In this document: positions 1 through 9,066 of the stretch, one piece after another
Layout of the letters: each line of letters starts with the position of its first letter
Position numbering within the stretch: position 1 is the stretch's first letter
Source of the DNA: a virus
Virus record (IMG/VR): IMGVR_UViG_3300027841_000013
Coordinates: 1-25,749 of that record
Strand: one strand, 5' to 3'
DNA length: 25,749 nucleotides
Made by a program: the position numbers and the translations under genes
The notes under the pieces: model-generated
Database searches by the model: none
The model's input: only the letters and a program-made list of their open reading frames with translations
What the model was told of the DNA's origin: nothing

Positions 1-712
1 CGGTGATTGCACCTGGGATAGCGCCAGCCCCAAGGAATGTAGAGCCAATAGCCGCGCCGCCGGCTGTCCCGATGACCATACCTTCGCCAGCACGGCGGGA
101 GACTGTGTTCGCGGCATGGACTACGGTCCCGCCCGTCTTCGCGGCCAAATTCAGCGCGTAGTCGATCCCTTCAAACTCGTCGCGGGCCATGGCTTTGGCC
201 TTGCGGTCTGCTATGATGCCTTCCTTGCTTGTGTCGCCCAAAACGTGGTAATCGAACAGGTCATAGCCGAGTTGCCCAACATCCTCGCGCCCCTGTTCGT
301 ATCCCTGAGTTACCGCGCCAACGGTCGTTTTCACGGCGTCAACGGTTTTCCCCAGGTTTCCAAGCGCTTCGTAATCGTTCGCGGAAATTGCCGCCGTTGA
401 CATATCGCGGGAATAGTATTCTTGCAGCCGCTTGTCCCGCGCCACGGCCTCTTGGAACATCTTGTGCTGTGCCGCTTCGGGGAGTTCGCGCAAGACGTTA
501 ATTGGGATTCCGGTTGTCCGTGAATCCCGGAATGCTTGCGCCTCTTGTTCCGGCGTGGTGAGTTGGTTGGCGACGGATAGATTGGTGGACGCTTTATCTT
601 CTACAGGTTCAATAAATTGGTCCATCCAGTCGAGGTTTTCGGCTTTCGGATTGGCCCCGTTGCCTCCACCGCCGCCTTCAAGCTGATCCATCCAATCGAG
701 AGTATCGGCCAT
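1..712 (-). CDS. Internal virion protein D-like (T7 gp16-like position), N-terminal part
   Basis: The frame stays open from an ATG at 712 to the window edge, so about 237 residues are visible and the C-terminal part is missing. The start shares one base with the TAA of the upstream gene (TAATG), which indicates translational coupling. The N-terminus carries LDWMDQ twice (residues 5-10 and 27-32), separated by a glycine-rich linker. A Gly/Ala-rich hydrophobic stretch lies around residues 212-236, next to the window edge. Position last in the gp13-gp14-gp15 series suggests the large ejection protein that forms part of the DNA channel across the cell envelope. No lysozyme or transglycosylase motif is visible in the part present, so the assignment rests on gene order and is an inference. 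Confidence 0.6.
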   Translation of the reverse strand, partial: MADTLDWMDQLEGGGGGNGANPKAENLDWMDQFIEPVEDKASTNLSVANQLTTPEQEAQAFRDSRTTGIPINVLRELPEAAQHKMFQEAVARDKRLQEYYSRDMSTAAISANDYEALGNLGKTVDAVKTTVGAVTQGYEQGREDVGQLGYDLFDYHVLGDTSKEGIIADRKAKAMARDEFEGIDYALNLAAKTGGTVVHAANTVSRRAGEGMVIGTAGGAAIGSTFLGAGAIPGAIT

Positions 713-2355
713 TATTTCACCTCAATCGGATGGCCAAGTATGGCGTGTTTTTTGTATAGGCGAATGGTTCTATCATTTACCGGTTTCTTAGCCGATTTCA
801 AAATCATTTCGATGTTGTCCCGCTCTTCCCGCGTTACGTCTGGCAACCAATCGCGGCCCCGTCCGGCTTTCACGGCGGCTAGATATGTTGCGTCTTTTCC
901 GTATCCAAATCCGCCGTCTTTCGTTTCACCCATGGCGATAAACTGCGCGGCCAGCTTGGTCAACGTGGTATCGTTTACTGGTGCGCCAGGCGGCAAAGCC
1001 GCTTGCACTGCCTCGAAAATACCGGGATAACTGTCTGTTCCCTTCCCGTCAGGATCAAGCCGTTTCACAACGCTATCAAGGGTCGTCTGTTCCAGTTCCC
1101 CCTTGTTCCCGCCGACGTTGTAGCTTTCGAGGATGTCGGATTGCTGGGAAGCCGTAAGTCCAGCCATGGAAGCATCGGCCAACACTTGCGCGTCCGATTT
1201 GTATGCCCCGGCGTCGATGTTGCGGCGGATTTGATTCATTGCCAGGAGCCGATTGGTAGCCGTGCCCGTTTCGGCGGATTCGGTCGGTTTCGGGCGCAAG
1301 CTTTCCGCCAGTTGGATGGCTTTGTACTTGTTCTCGCTGTCCTGCAATTTCGGCAAGATGCTTTCCATGGCGCGGGGATTGTTCCGGTTGGCGACAAGGA
1401 AGTCCAAGGCGCGGCCCCATTCATCATCCTTGGCCTGCTTCTGCATGTACTCTTTTTCATCCCACCGGGCCTTGACGGCCTTGATGATGGCGTCTTCACG
1501 CTCCCCGGCGTGGTTTTCTCGAACGTAGGACAATTGCTCCGAAAGAGTCGGAAGCGTTGCGCTCACCTCGTCGGCGGTATTTTGAACAAAGGCGAGGTCG
1601 GCGTGTTCTTGAATGGCCTTGTTGATCTTGTCGGTTGACAAGGACGAAATGTCGTCTTTGTTCTTCTCGAAATATTCCTTTGCCGCTTCCACGTTGCCGC
1701 GTTGCAAATAGTTGTCAATCGCCCCGGTGTGCGCCTTGGTTGTGTATTCTTTGCGGAAATTCTCATACTGTGGGGAGTTTTTCGGAATGCCCTTTCTGGT
1801 GGCCAGGGAATCGACCGTTGCGTTGATCGTCTGCAACGCCGTGTCCGCACCCGGCGTGCCGGCGTAAAGCACCACGTCGCCCACGGATTGCTCAAGAATC
1901 GCCGTATCTTCGGCGTCAAACATCTTAACCATTTCGCCGCGTTCATGGGTCGATACCCGCTCAAGTCCAGATTGATAAGCCGATTCCGCGAACTCTTCGA
2001 ACTTGACCTTGGCCAGACCTTTCAGGTCCGCGCCGAGCTTCGCCCGGAATTGCTGCGATTGTTTTTCATAGTCGGCGCGGAGATTCATTGCCGCTTCGCC
2101 TTGCCGGTAAAGCGCCCCGGTGTCGGGATTCTGGAGATAGTCGCTTACCTGACCGGCGAACATGCGATAAGCCTTTTTCGCCGAGTATTCCTCTTGTTGG
2201 CGTTGAACGGCCAGCATATCGTCGGAAACGTTGCCGAGACTTTGGGCTAGGCCGGACGTATCCACGCCGAAAGCTCCCCGCGTGTCGAATGACTGTTGGG
2301 GAATTTGGACCCGTTGCGGGCTTATTTGCGGCTGATAGATTGGGACTTTCGGCAT
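712..2355 (-). CDS. Internal virion protein C-like (T7 gp15-like)
   Basis: A 547-residue, mostly soluble and helix-rich protein with no signal peptide or membrane segment. The N-terminus is rich in Pro and Gln (residues 1-25) and is followed by long charged helical stretches, for example LAVQRQQEEYSAKKAYRMF. Start ATG at 2355 has a strong GGGGGAG ribosome site. It lies between a gp14-like and a gp16-like gene in the order used by T7-like and BPP-1-like podoviruses, where this protein is an ejected virion core component involved in DNA delivery. The family assignment depends on synteny, size and composition rather than a diagnostic motif. Confidence 0.6.
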   Translation of the reverse strand: MPKVPIYQPQISPQRVQIPQQSFDTRGAFGVDTSGLAQSLGNVSDDMLAVQRQQEEYSAKKAYRMFAGQVSDYLQNPDTGALYRQGEAAMNLRADYEKQSQQFRAKLGADLKGLAKVKFEEFAESAYQSGLERVSTHERGEMVKMFDAEDTAILEQSVGDVVLYAGTPGADTALQTINATVDSLATRKGIPKNSPQYENFRKEYTTKAHTGAIDNYLQRGNVEAAKEYFEKNKDDISSLSTDKINKAIQEHADLAFVQNTADEVSATLPTLSEQLSYVRENHAGEREDAIIKAVKARWDEKEYMQKQAKDDEWGRALDFLVANRNNPRAMESILPKLQDSENKYKAIQLAESLRPKPTESAETGTATNRLLAMNQIRRNIDAGAYKSDAQVLADASMAGLTASQQSDILESYNVGGNKGELEQTTLDSVVKRLDPDGKGTDSYPGIFEAVQAALPPGAPVNDTTLTKLAAQFIAMGETKDGGFGYGKDATYLAAVKAGRGRDWLPDVTREERDNIEMILKSAKKPVNDRTIRLYKKHAILGHPIEVK

Positions 2356-2364
2356 CGCTCCCCC

Positions 2365-2859
2365 TTATCCCTGGCTATTCCGGTAATATCGGCTTGCGCC
2401 GCTGGCCACGGTCCCGGCTGCCGAAAGAATGCTTGACTTCGCGGCGTTGCGCCCCGCCGTTTTGGACAGCCCGCTTTGCGTCAACAGGTTTCGCGCCTGC
2501 TGGTTGTATCCATACATGGCGGACTCCGTGTTATACCGGCTCATTTCAATATCACGCGCTCCCTGTTCGGCATAATCCATCGACCATGATAGCGGGGTTC
2601 CGCTCCCGAGTTGAACATTTCCGGCGGCGTAGGCGACTTGGCCCTGGGCTTGTCCGCGTGCCTGCGCCAAGCGAAGTTCTTCCCGTTCGATTTCTCCAAG
2701 CCTGGCGGCATTGTCGGCCTGATATTTCGCGGCAACGGCGTTGTTATATTCAACCTTGCTTTGAAATTCGGCCTGTTGCTTTGCTTGTTGTCCCTGGCTG
2801 TACTGGCTATAAGCGGAGAGCGCCGTTGACGCCACCATAATAATTGCCGGATTACACAT
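2365..2859 (-). CDS. Internal virion protein B-like (T7 gp14-like)
   Basis: A 164-residue protein that begins with a short hydrophobic segment (MCNPAIIMVASTALSAYSQY) and continues with a long Gln/Ala-rich helical part (QGQQAKQQAEFQSKVEY), a typical profile for gp14-family virion core proteins. In T7-like phages this protein leaves the capsid at infection and forms an outer-membrane pore. The C-terminus has an Ala/Gly/Ser-rich stretch (SILSAAGTVASGASRYY). The ATG overlaps the end of the gp13-like gene by 8 bases, so the two are translationally coupled. Assigned from composition and gene order. Confidence 0.68.
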   Translation of the reverse strand: MCNPAIIMVASTALSAYSQYSQGQQAKQQAEFQSKVEYNNAVAAKYQADNAARLGEIEREELRLAQARGQAQGQVAYAAGNVQLGSGTPLSWSMDYAEQGARDIEMSRYNTESAMYGYNQQARNLLTQSGLSKTAGRNAAKSSILSAAGTVASGASRYYRNSQG

Positions 2860-3325
2860 GTTTTACCCCCATCCAGAACTTGCGGAAAAGGTCATTTTCT
2901 TTGCCGTATGGTGCCGGTTCTTCAATCGTGAATCCGCACCACTGGAGCCAGTCGATTGAAAGGATGTTCTTCGCATGAACATAGTTTTCAAGTCTGCTGT
3001 GCATGTTTCGAATTTTGTCGGCATACACAAGAGACCATCGAAGAAACTCTTTTTTGTGCTCATTGATAGTCTCCGTCGCCAACATCCACGGTGATCCAAC
3101 AGGTGAAAACGGAGTAATTGCAGCAACCCCAAACATGCAATAGGGGATATCCCTACAATCTGCAAGCACTTTAGCATAATGCGAACCGTCGAACGAATAT
3201 CTAAGTGCTTCGTATGGTGAATGGTTGTGTGAAGCCCATACTTCTTCGCGGTCGCTTTCTCGCATACCGTCCGCGACAATAGCGAAATCTTCCAGCCGTA
3301 CAGTGCGAACTTTCGGATTATCCAC
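2852..3325 (-). CDS. gp13-like internal virion protein A (GNAT-like fold family)
   Basis: A 157-residue protein resembling the phage gp13/DUF2833 family, which looks like a degenerate GNAT acetyltransferase and is needed for virion maturation in T7. Visible family features are the opening VRTVRLEDFAIVADGMRESD, a central CMFGVAAITPFSPVGSPWML strand region, and a late IDWLQWCGFTIEEPAPYG segment that matches the GNAT C-terminal 'GF' region. The start codon is GTG at 3325, with GGAG about 10 bases upstream inside the preceding gene; the overlap with the TTPB-like stop is 8 bases. Its place just after the tail tube genes fits this role. Confidence 0.72.
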   Translation of the reverse strand: MDNPKVRTVRLEDFAIVADGMRESDREEVWASHNHSPYEALRYSFDGSHYAKVLADCRDIPYCMFGVAAITPFSPVGSPWMLATETINEHKKEFLRWSLVYADKIRNMHSRLENYVHAKNILSIDWLQWCGFTIEEPAPYGKENDLFRKFWMGVKHV

Positions 3326-5618
3326 CTAAGTCAATCTCCGGCATGACGGCATTAATCGTTAACGGGAGCGGGTCGCGTTGTTGAATAACAAGCGTTCCAT
3401 TGATCCCCCACACACTTTGAACCAGAAGCTCTTTGTCGCCGGTAAATAGTCCCGTCGCCTCCCCGTAGACTTCATCACTTCGCCATTTGGCTTCTGTCAT
3501 GCGCGACGTGTCCGGTCCTGCCCACATCCCCCTTGACGCTTCCAGCCTTGCAAAAAGCCGGACGACTCTCCGCTTCCTGCCGTTCGCCCCCTGTACTTCC
3601 AGCGGTAGCATTTCGATTGTCGGCGTCGGTATCGGCAACCCGGCATGGGCGACGGTTGCCGCTTGCGGGATAGTCACAGCCCCGGACGTTACGGTCAATC
3701 CCTTCCACACGGAACCGTCGGCCAGAACGTCAACGGTTTCTCCCTCAAGGTGGTCAAGGCCGGAAAGCGTGGTTGTCGCCGCACCGCTGTATGATAACGC
3801 TGAATCAAGGAAGACGCCAAGTGTAACGTCGCTTGCCGCTTGTCGATCCGTTAAGTATTCCACATACCGAACTGTTGATCCGCCAATTGTTCGATTGACG
3901 ATAAAGCATACTTCGTCCGAAGCTCCTATCCCAGGTATAGCCGCCACGCTTTCAAACGTTCCGTCGGTTGAATGCTGCGCCCACCCCCATACTTCATGCT
4001 CTTTCAAGTAGGTGAACGAAAGCAACGATCCGTCCGACATGATGCACCAAATAACAGAATTCGGCCGCTGTTGGTATGCCCATTCCTTGACCGTCTTCCC
4101 GTCAAATAGGTGTTGAGATAGTACGCTCAGGTTGTTCGCTTCGTACTTATCGACGGCGAATGAGTACCCCAAGTCCTGAACCGTCGCCCCGTCCCGCTGG
4201 ACAAATAGCACGGTTGATCCAATGACCAGCGGCGGAACGTCGGAACAACCACGGTACGACTGAACTCTTAGGTTAATACTCGTCGGCGTCAATGCGTCTG
4301 AGTTGGCCCCTGAATCCATGATCCACTCGGCCCCACTGGTCAGGACGATGAGCTTATCAAGAGGGACGATATGTCGGATCTCGTTGACCTGCCGCGAAGC
4401 TATTGTCACTTCGATCATGTCCGTGTCTTTCAGCGGACGCGATTTCGAAAAGTTGTAAAATTGGCCTGTCTGACTTGCCCATATCGTTTGCGAATCGGAA
4501 TCGCTTGCAGCGTAAACAAGGCGTTGCTCGAAAATACCGACGGCCCCAGGATAATTTGAACTTGCGAACGGGTTGTAACTCTCCTTAGGCCCATCACTAA
4601 CATCCGGGTCGATGTTGTCGTCGGTGTAGGTTGTCCCGGTAACGGTCCCAATCCACCCGAAATAACCACGGCTGGATTTGTATACGTTGTAGGCTTCCGC
4701 TCCTGATACAGAACTCCATGCCAGAGCCACGGTTGCACCGGACGCCCATGGGGTATCGACGTCCTCATCCACAGCGGTACACGGCAAGCTTTCCTCTCCA
4801 TTGATAATGCTGGAGACTTGATAGCTGATTGTCCGCGCCGGCAACGCCCCTTCGGAATAGGTGGCGGTCAATCCAGTTGGGGCCGTGGCGGTGGGCGCAA
4901 ACGTGATGGTTGCAAACGTCCACTTGTGATGATCGGTTCTGGTCAAGGTCCGCTGTGCATAATCAGGGTGCGCCAAATACATGGTGTCAGCGCTTTGGGT
5001 GAACTTAATTTTTGCCAAAGCCGCGTATGAATAAGGCGATACTACGCGAAAAGTGCATGAAACAGCGGTATCGTCGCCAGCGTCGGGGTCGGAATCATCC
5101 GGCATTCTTATATAAATGGTACTGAAACCAAGGGAATCGTTGTCGCCCCACGCCCATTCCCCAGCCGAAAGCGCCCCGATTACTCCAACTGTTGCCGTTG
5201 TAGAAGAGAAAAACACCTCATCGCTTGCCGGTTGCGGGAACGCAGGGTCGGCGTCGGCGCTTGTGGTTAAATAATACTCGCTCGTCCCGCTGCCGCTGGC
5301 TGTCCATTTCCAATCGGAATCCGACAACGGGCGAAGGACTAGCCCGCCATCCTTGATTACGCGCATTATCCCATTGGTAAACTCAAGAAAATACGACTGT
5401 TCCACGTTGTAGCTGAACGGGATAAGTCGTCCTGCTGCGGGTGCTTTTCCGACAAAATACGTTCCAGGTCGGTTTTCAACGCCTCCCTGTGGGCGCACAA
5501 TGAAATTAAGACAGGTCTTTAGCCCGCTTTGATATTTCGAAAGATCGACGCGCCCGTACATCGACGGGGCAAGCTCTCCGGAAGCGAATGACGGTTGCGC
5601 TGTGCGCGTTATCGGCAT
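3318..5618 (-). CDS. Tail tubular protein B-like / tail nozzle protein
   Basis: A large 766-residue virion protein. The N-terminus (QPSFASGELAPSMYGRVDLS, then KYQSGLKTCLNFIVRPQGG and NRPGTYFV) is a recognisable signature of a common podovirus structural protein that follows the TTPA gene. Much of the rest is beta-rich, with a fibronectin-III-like stretch around residues 245-345 (APTGLTATYSEG...SGAEAYNVYKSSRGYFGW). It probably builds the distal tail tube (nozzle). It starts three bases after the stop of the TTPA-like gene. The family is recognised with fair confidence; equivalence to T7 gp12 is inferred from position and size. Confidence 0.7.
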   Translation of the reverse strand: MPITRTAQPSFASGELAPSMYGRVDLSKYQSGLKTCLNFIVRPQGGVENRPGTYFVGKAPAAGRLIPFSYNVEQSYFLEFTNGIMRVIKDGGLVLRPLSDSDWKWTASGSGTSEYYLTTSADADPAFPQPASDEVFFSSTTATVGVIGALSAGEWAWGDNDSLGFSTIYIRMPDDSDPDAGDDTAVSCTFRVVSPYSYAALAKIKFTQSADTMYLAHPDYAQRTLTRTDHHKWTFATITFAPTATAPTGLTATYSEGALPARTISYQVSSIINGEESLPCTAVDEDVDTPWASGATVALAWSSVSGAEAYNVYKSSRGYFGWIGTVTGTTYTDDNIDPDVSDGPKESYNPFASSNYPGAVGIFEQRLVYAASDSDSQTIWASQTGQFYNFSKSRPLKDTDMIEVTIASRQVNEIRHIVPLDKLIVLTSGAEWIMDSGANSDALTPTSINLRVQSYRGCSDVPPLVIGSTVLFVQRDGATVQDLGYSFAVDKYEANNLSVLSQHLFDGKTVKEWAYQQRPNSVIWCIMSDGSLLSFTYLKEHEVWGWAQHSTDGTFESVAAIPGIGASDEVCFIVNRTIGGSTVRYVEYLTDRQAASDVTLGVFLDSALSYSGAATTTLSGLDHLEGETVDVLADGSVWKGLTVTSGAVTIPQAATVAHAGLPIPTPTIEMLPLEVQGANGRKRRVVRLFARLEASRGMWAGPDTSRMTEAKWRSDEVYGEATGLFTGDKELLVQSVWGINGTLVIQQRDPLPLTINAVMPEIDLGG

Positions 5619-5621
5619 GAC

Positions 5622-6206
5622 TTAAAGCCTCGCATTAACGAAAGATTTACCGATTTCAAGCACCCTGTTCCCGCCGCTCCGCCCGTCTACTGTTCGGGCT
5701 TCGGAAAGCGTTTGCTTGAACATGTTCATCATGGCCCCGACGTAGTTCGGATCACGGGATAGCGGCATTGCAAGATCGGCGGAAAGACGGTATGACAACG
5801 CTTCAACGAAAAGATCGTCGAATTTGGTTGTGTCGGTTTCGTCGTATGTGTATTTCAGCCATGCCGTTGATTCATCCGTTTGAATTGTCTGCCCAAGCGC
5901 CTCAAACTCGACCTTTTCATAGTCCGGGTAAACGGTCCCATCCGGCAACACTTCGATTACCCGCAGGCAATCTGCCGGCTTTTGATAAACATACTCGTAT
6001 CGGTAGGAAGTTTCCGCGCTCAATTCCGCCAGTTGTGCAACTTTCGTTGCGAATGACCAAGCGTGTCCGCGTAAGGTCGCCTTTCTCGCGTCGTCAAAAA
6101 ACTGACGGCAATAAGCCGCTTCCGTTGATTGCTCGTTAATGGATTGGATCGGGGCTTGCCCTACGCGAAGCAAGGCTTTGTTGCAGATGGATATTTGACT
6201 TGCCAT
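5622..6206 (-). CDS. Tail tubular protein A-like (gatekeeper)
   Basis: A 194-residue protein beginning ASQISICNKALLRVGQAPIQ, which is the classic opening of phage tail tubular protein A (T7 gp11-like). Further family features are YCRQFFDDARKATLRGHAWSFA (residues about 32-53) and the YEYVYQKPADCLRVIEV segment. In the family this protein forms a ring between the portal and the nozzle, closing the channel and anchoring fibres. An AAGGGGGC ribosome site precedes ATG at 6206. The downstream TTPB-like gene follows at once. Confidence 0.87.
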   Translation of the reverse strand: MASQISICNKALLRVGQAPIQSINEQSTEAAYCRQFFDDARKATLRGHAWSFATKVAQLAELSAETSYRYEYVYQKPADCLRVIEVLPDGTVYPDYEKVEFEALGQTIQTDESTAWLKYTYDETDTTKFDDLFVEALSYRLSADLAMPLSRDPNYVGAMMNMFKQTLSEARTVDGRSGGNRVLEIGKSFVNARL

Positions 6207-6215
6207 GTCGCCCCC

Positions 6216-7511
6216 TTAAAGGTGAAGAATGACTTTCCCGAAGATGAGAGAGATGCCGGAACTGGTTGAACTTCCACCCGACTTTGTGGCATACGCCGGA
6301 CTTCCGGTAATGGCGATTGCCGTTGGTGATGCTGTGGCGACGTAGGTTTTTGTTGCAACGGCGTCAGCGCCAGTAATAGCGACGGTTCCAGGCCCGGCAA
6401 TGCTTGCGTACCCGGTTGCGGCGTTGGCATCGCTTCCGGTGATGACGATTGTGCCAGGGTCGGCGCTGGTAATGTGAGTTTGTACGCCTGTTGCTGGTGC
6501 GCCAGAAATAGAGACAATTCCTGGTCCTGCGCTGGAGACGGTCGAGCCGGTCGGCGTGTAAACGCCTTCCGCTGGGAATCCCGCGATTGCAATGCTTGCA
6601 GCGGTAGCAAGCGAAACGAGCGAACGGATGCCGGACGCGACGGAACCGGCGATTGATACGGTACCGCTATTGGCGCTTGAAACGCTGGTTTTTACTCCTG
6701 TAGCGGAGGTTCCGGATATTGCAATGTTTCCAGGATCGGCGGAAGAGTTGGTGTTCCCTGTCGCCGGGATAGAATACACCGGGCGCGATACCGGCATGAC
6801 AAGAGCATATGGGGTGGCGTAAAACTGCAACATTTGATCGGCGGTCAGTGCGTCGGCGACGATAATCAGCAACCGATGGTCAAATGTTCCGTTGCCGCCA
6901 GACCACTGCCCGCCCGCCTTGAACGTCTGAGTAGCGCCCATGGCGGCGGTATGTGCCGCCGAGTTGGAAAACCGGCCTTGGTAATAACCAGAAACCGTTG
7001 TTCCGTCCCATGTCGCGCCACACATTATTTCCGCGCCATTGGTGACCGCCCCTCCGGATAGTCCTACCGCCACTCCGGACTTGTAATACCACGAGATGAC
7101 ATTAGTCGATGACGACTGGTAAAGCCCAAGATCGTATCCGGTCCCGCCGTCCTGAAAATTCCCCAGAAAAAAATTCGAGACTGTCGGCCTGGCAACCACG
7201 CCAACCGACGAAATAACCGTGTATTTTGACGACGTTGATCCGAGAATTGAAGAAAGCGTTTTCCCGGCGTTCCACTTGTTCGCTGTCCCGCACCTATACC
7301 CATTCACCACCCATAATGGGGACGTGGTAGACAGGTTGTTGCCGTTGGTTGTCTGGTCGGAGACGCTAATCCCTCCGCCTTCCCAAAAAGGGACAACAGC
7401 CTTGAGCAATCCGGGATCACCAAAAATTCTTCCGGCGTTCTCGAATATTGCCCGTTGTATTGCGTCAGGAGGCCCCCACATTGGGGGTCTTATGTCGGGC
7501 CGGAAAATCAT
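6216..7511 (-). CDS. Phage tail protein with ConA/LamG-like domain and 22-residue repeats
   Basis: A 431-residue protein in two parts. Residues about 40-240 look like a concanavalin/LamG-type beta sandwich of the kind found in phage appendages; the end FDHRLLIIVADALTADQMLQFYATPY resembles the 'ALTADEI..LY.NP' closing helix of that group. Residues about 256-415 are seven tandem repeats of about 22 residues with the core S(A/P)xPGTIAITG...ATGV (one copy is 26 residues long). The ATG overlaps the stop of the upstream gene (ATGA). A role as fibre, appendage or capsid decoration is likely but not proven; carbohydrate binding is inferred from the fold. Confidence 0.66.
   Translation of the reverse strand: MIFRPDIRPPMWGPPDAIQRAIFENAGRIFGDPGLLKAVVPFWEGGGISVSDQTTNGNNLSTTSPLWVVNGYRCGTANKWNAGKTLSSILGSTSSKYTVISSVGVVARPTVSNFFLGNFQDGGTGYDLGLYQSSSTNVISWYYKSGVAVGLSGGAVTNGAEIMCGATWDGTTVSGYYQGRFSNSAAHTAAMGATQTFKAGGQWSGGNGTFDHRLLIIVADALTADQMLQFYATPYALVMPVSRPVYSIPATGNTNSSADPGNIAISGTSATGVKTSVSSANSGTVSIAGSVASGIRSLVSLATAASIAIAGFPAEGVYTPTGSTVSSAGPGIVSISGAPATGVQTHITSADPGTIVITGSDANAATGYASIAGPGTVAITGADAVATKTYVATASPTAIAITGSPAYATKSGGSSTSSGISLIFGKVILHL
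6260..6746 (-). repeat. Tandem repeats of about 66 bp encoding seven degenerate 22-residue units
   Basis: Within the ConA/LamG-like protein gene the translated units align as SSADPGNIAISG..., SSANSGTVSIAG..., SLATAASIAIAG..., SSAGPGIVSISG..., TSADPGTIVITG..., SIAGPGTVAITG... and ATASPTAIAITG.... The DNA copies have diverged, so these are old repeats rather than a recent expansion. The pattern predicts a regular beta-rich stalk. Confidence 0.8.
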
Positions 7512-7894
7512 GCGGCGTAGGTACTCTGAGAGATTCGGCAGTTAACGGCGGTCGCCGACTGCGCGGTGTCGGTGTTGGTGACACGCACCTGAAACTCGCC
7601 GACAAGATTAGCATCAACCGTGACCGTTTTCGTAACTGTGGTGCCTGCCGTAAACGGCACCGGAACCGTCCACGCCGACGCTTGCGATTCGTAGGCCGGT
7701 GTGTTAGCCGATTCGCGTTCGATCAGGATGTTGCATCCTTTGGTCGCGCTGGCGTTGTAAGTCACATCCACGGCGACGGTGGTACTGGTCTTGGCGGCGT
7801 TGGACACCGCGCCGAAAACATAGTTTCCACTGGCGGCAATCGTTTGGTTCTGCGTTCCAAGGTCGGAAAAGTTACCTTGCGTAAACCCACCCAT
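7508..7894 (-). CDS. Hypothetical structural protein (Ig-like beta-rich)
   Basis: A 128-residue protein. I place the start at the ATG at 7894 rather than 7912, because GGAGGT lies six bases upstream and the ATG overlaps the previous TAA (TAATG). The sequence is rich in Thr, Val and Ala with alternating hydrophobic strands (TSTTVAVDVTYN, TVTKTVTVDANLVGEFQVRV), suggesting an immunoglobulin-like beta sandwich. Such small proteins next to tail genes often serve as decoration or adaptor proteins. No specific family recognised. Confidence 0.6.
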   Translation of the reverse strand: MGGFTQGNFSDLGTQNQTIAASGNYVFGAVSNAAKTSTTVAVDVTYNASATKGCNILIERESANTPAYESQASAWTVPVPFTAGTTVTKTVTVDANLVGEFQVRVTNTDTAQSATAVNCRISQSTYAA

Positions 7895-8349
7895 TACATC
7901 ACCTCCCGACACCGCTCAACCATCGCGGTGGTGATTTCGCTGTATCCAAGTTGCTGCGCTCTGCTGGTCTTGGTTTCGGCCAGGGCCTTGATTGCGGCGG
8001 CTTCGGCGGCGGTCAGTAGTCCGCCGAGGGCGAACTGGTCGATCATCCCCCGCGCTTCGGCCAGGGAAATATCCACCCCACCCGCCGAAACGTCGGTCAG
8101 CATCCGGCAAATGCGCTGCATCACCCGGTCGGGCATGGCCTCCAGAGCGTCGAAGACCGCCGTAGCTCGTTCCGCACCAAGGACGGCGAACAGTGTGCGC
8201 TCCGAAATCATGCGCTCCGAAAGCGACAAATAGCGCGGATCGTTCAGGTCGGCGGCGACTTGTTCGGAAGTCAGCGCGGAATATCTCTGTGCTTCCGTAT
8301 TTGAGACAAGCTCGTTAAAAAGGGGTTGTAGGCTGCTGTTAAGTTCCAT
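7894..8349 (-). CDS. Hypothetical helical phage protein
   Basis: A 151-residue, mainly alpha-helical protein (ELNSSLQPLFNELVSNTEAQ at the start; AGGLLTAAEAAAIKALAETK-like helices near the end). No signal peptide, membrane segment or catalytic motif. It follows the upstream gene with almost no gap and is coupled to the downstream gene through TAATG. The profile, with the RYLSLSERMISERTLFAVLG segment, resembles small helical proteins often encoded beside podovirus tail genes, but I do not recognise a named family. Confidence 0.6.
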   Translation of the reverse strand: MELNSSLQPLFNELVSNTEAQRYSALTSEQVAADLNDPRYLSLSERMISERTLFAVLGAERATAVFDALEAMPDRVMQRICRMLTDVSAGGVDISLAEARGMIDQFALGGLLTAAEAAAIKALAETKTSRAQQLGYSEITTAMVERCREVM

Positions 8350-8350
8350 C

Positions 8351-8611
8351 TCAAACCTCCACGGTATGCAAAATCATTTCTCCGGAAACACTTCGATGCC
8401 ACTTAACTTGTCGGATTCCGATTTCCTTCATCTTTTCCCGTATTGCCGGAATGTCAGATATGCGCCCGGTTGCACCCTTGATTTCGGCGACGTCTCCGAC
8501 TATCGAAACTACCGCCGCAAAGGAATATGGATCTCCGTGATTTTCGTGCGATTCGCCGGACCGCAACAAAAAGATGGGAGTCGTGGTTATCGGCTCTAGA
8601 GTTGCCCCCAT
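8351..8611 (-). CDS. Hypothetical phage protein
   Basis: An 86-residue protein with a mixed alpha/beta pattern (SFAAVVSIVGDVAEIKGATG, then a helix IPAIREKMKEIGIRQVKWHR). The spacing of strand, glycine-rich turn and helix is faintly reminiscent of half of a GNAT domain, which is not enough to assign a function. AGGTGA lies six bases before ATG at 8611. It sits in the continuous structural operon between two beta-rich proteins. Confidence 0.58.
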   Translation of the reverse strand: MGATLEPITTTPIFLLRSGESHENHGDPYSFAAVVSIVGDVAEIKGATGRISDIPAIREKMKEIGIRQVKWHRSVSGEMILHTVEV

Positions 8612-8622
8612 GAAGTCACCTG

Positions 8623-9057
8623 TTAGGTAATCGTTCCTTGGCCAATGGTCATTATGGTTCCGGCTGTCGCGTCATTGTTGAAGTTGATCGTAAACGTCTC
8701 CGTCGCGGCAAGATCGACGTTGCTCCCATGGTCCCACCAGCAAATGAGCTTGTCGCCGGTCGAGGTGTCGTTATACAGCCCGTAGTATCGGAACGTCGGC
8801 ACGGTATCGGTCGCCGTAATCACAACGGCGTCACTGGAAAGCACGGTATCCGTCGCGTCGGACACGGCAATCGTTACTGTTGGTTGTCCGCCGCTGACGT
8901 TGGTGTACGCGATTTGGCCGGTCAGGTCGGCCGCCTCGTCCATGTCGGCGGTCGGAGCCGTCGAAGACAGAAATAGCTTGATGGTGTCCGTGCCGAAGTT
9001 GTGAACACCCTTTGCCAACTGCTCTGCAAAGTCGTTGAAAATGTTAATTGTCGCCAT
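8623..9057 (-). CDS. Putative virion-associated beta-rich protein
   Basis: A 144-residue protein opening MATINIFNDFAEQLAKGVHN, followed by DTIKLFLSSTAPT and strands rich in Thr, Asp and Val. Small proteins with this opening are frequent in podovirus head/tail regions and are usually annotated as structural. No signal peptide or enzymatic motif is seen. An AAGGAGACA ribosome site precedes ATG at 9057. A role as a minor head or tail component is inferred from the neighbourhood only. Confidence 0.62.
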   Translation of the reverse strand: MATINIFNDFAEQLAKGVHNFGTDTIKLFLSSTAPTADMDEAADLTGQIAYTNVSGGQPTVTIAVSDATDTVLSSDAVVITATDTVPTFRYYGLYNDTSTGDKLICWWDHGSNVDLAATETFTINFNNDATAGTIMTIGQGTIT

Positions 9058-9066
9058 GTTGTCTCC

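Noticed and set aside
2088-2840. 250-codon open frame on the plus strand
   Set aside because: It lies opposite the gp14- and gp15-like genes, with shadow-like Arg/Pro composition.
7448-8233. 261-codon open frame on the plus strand
   Set aside because: It crosses several confident minus-strand genes and is Arg-rich, as expected of a frame shadow.
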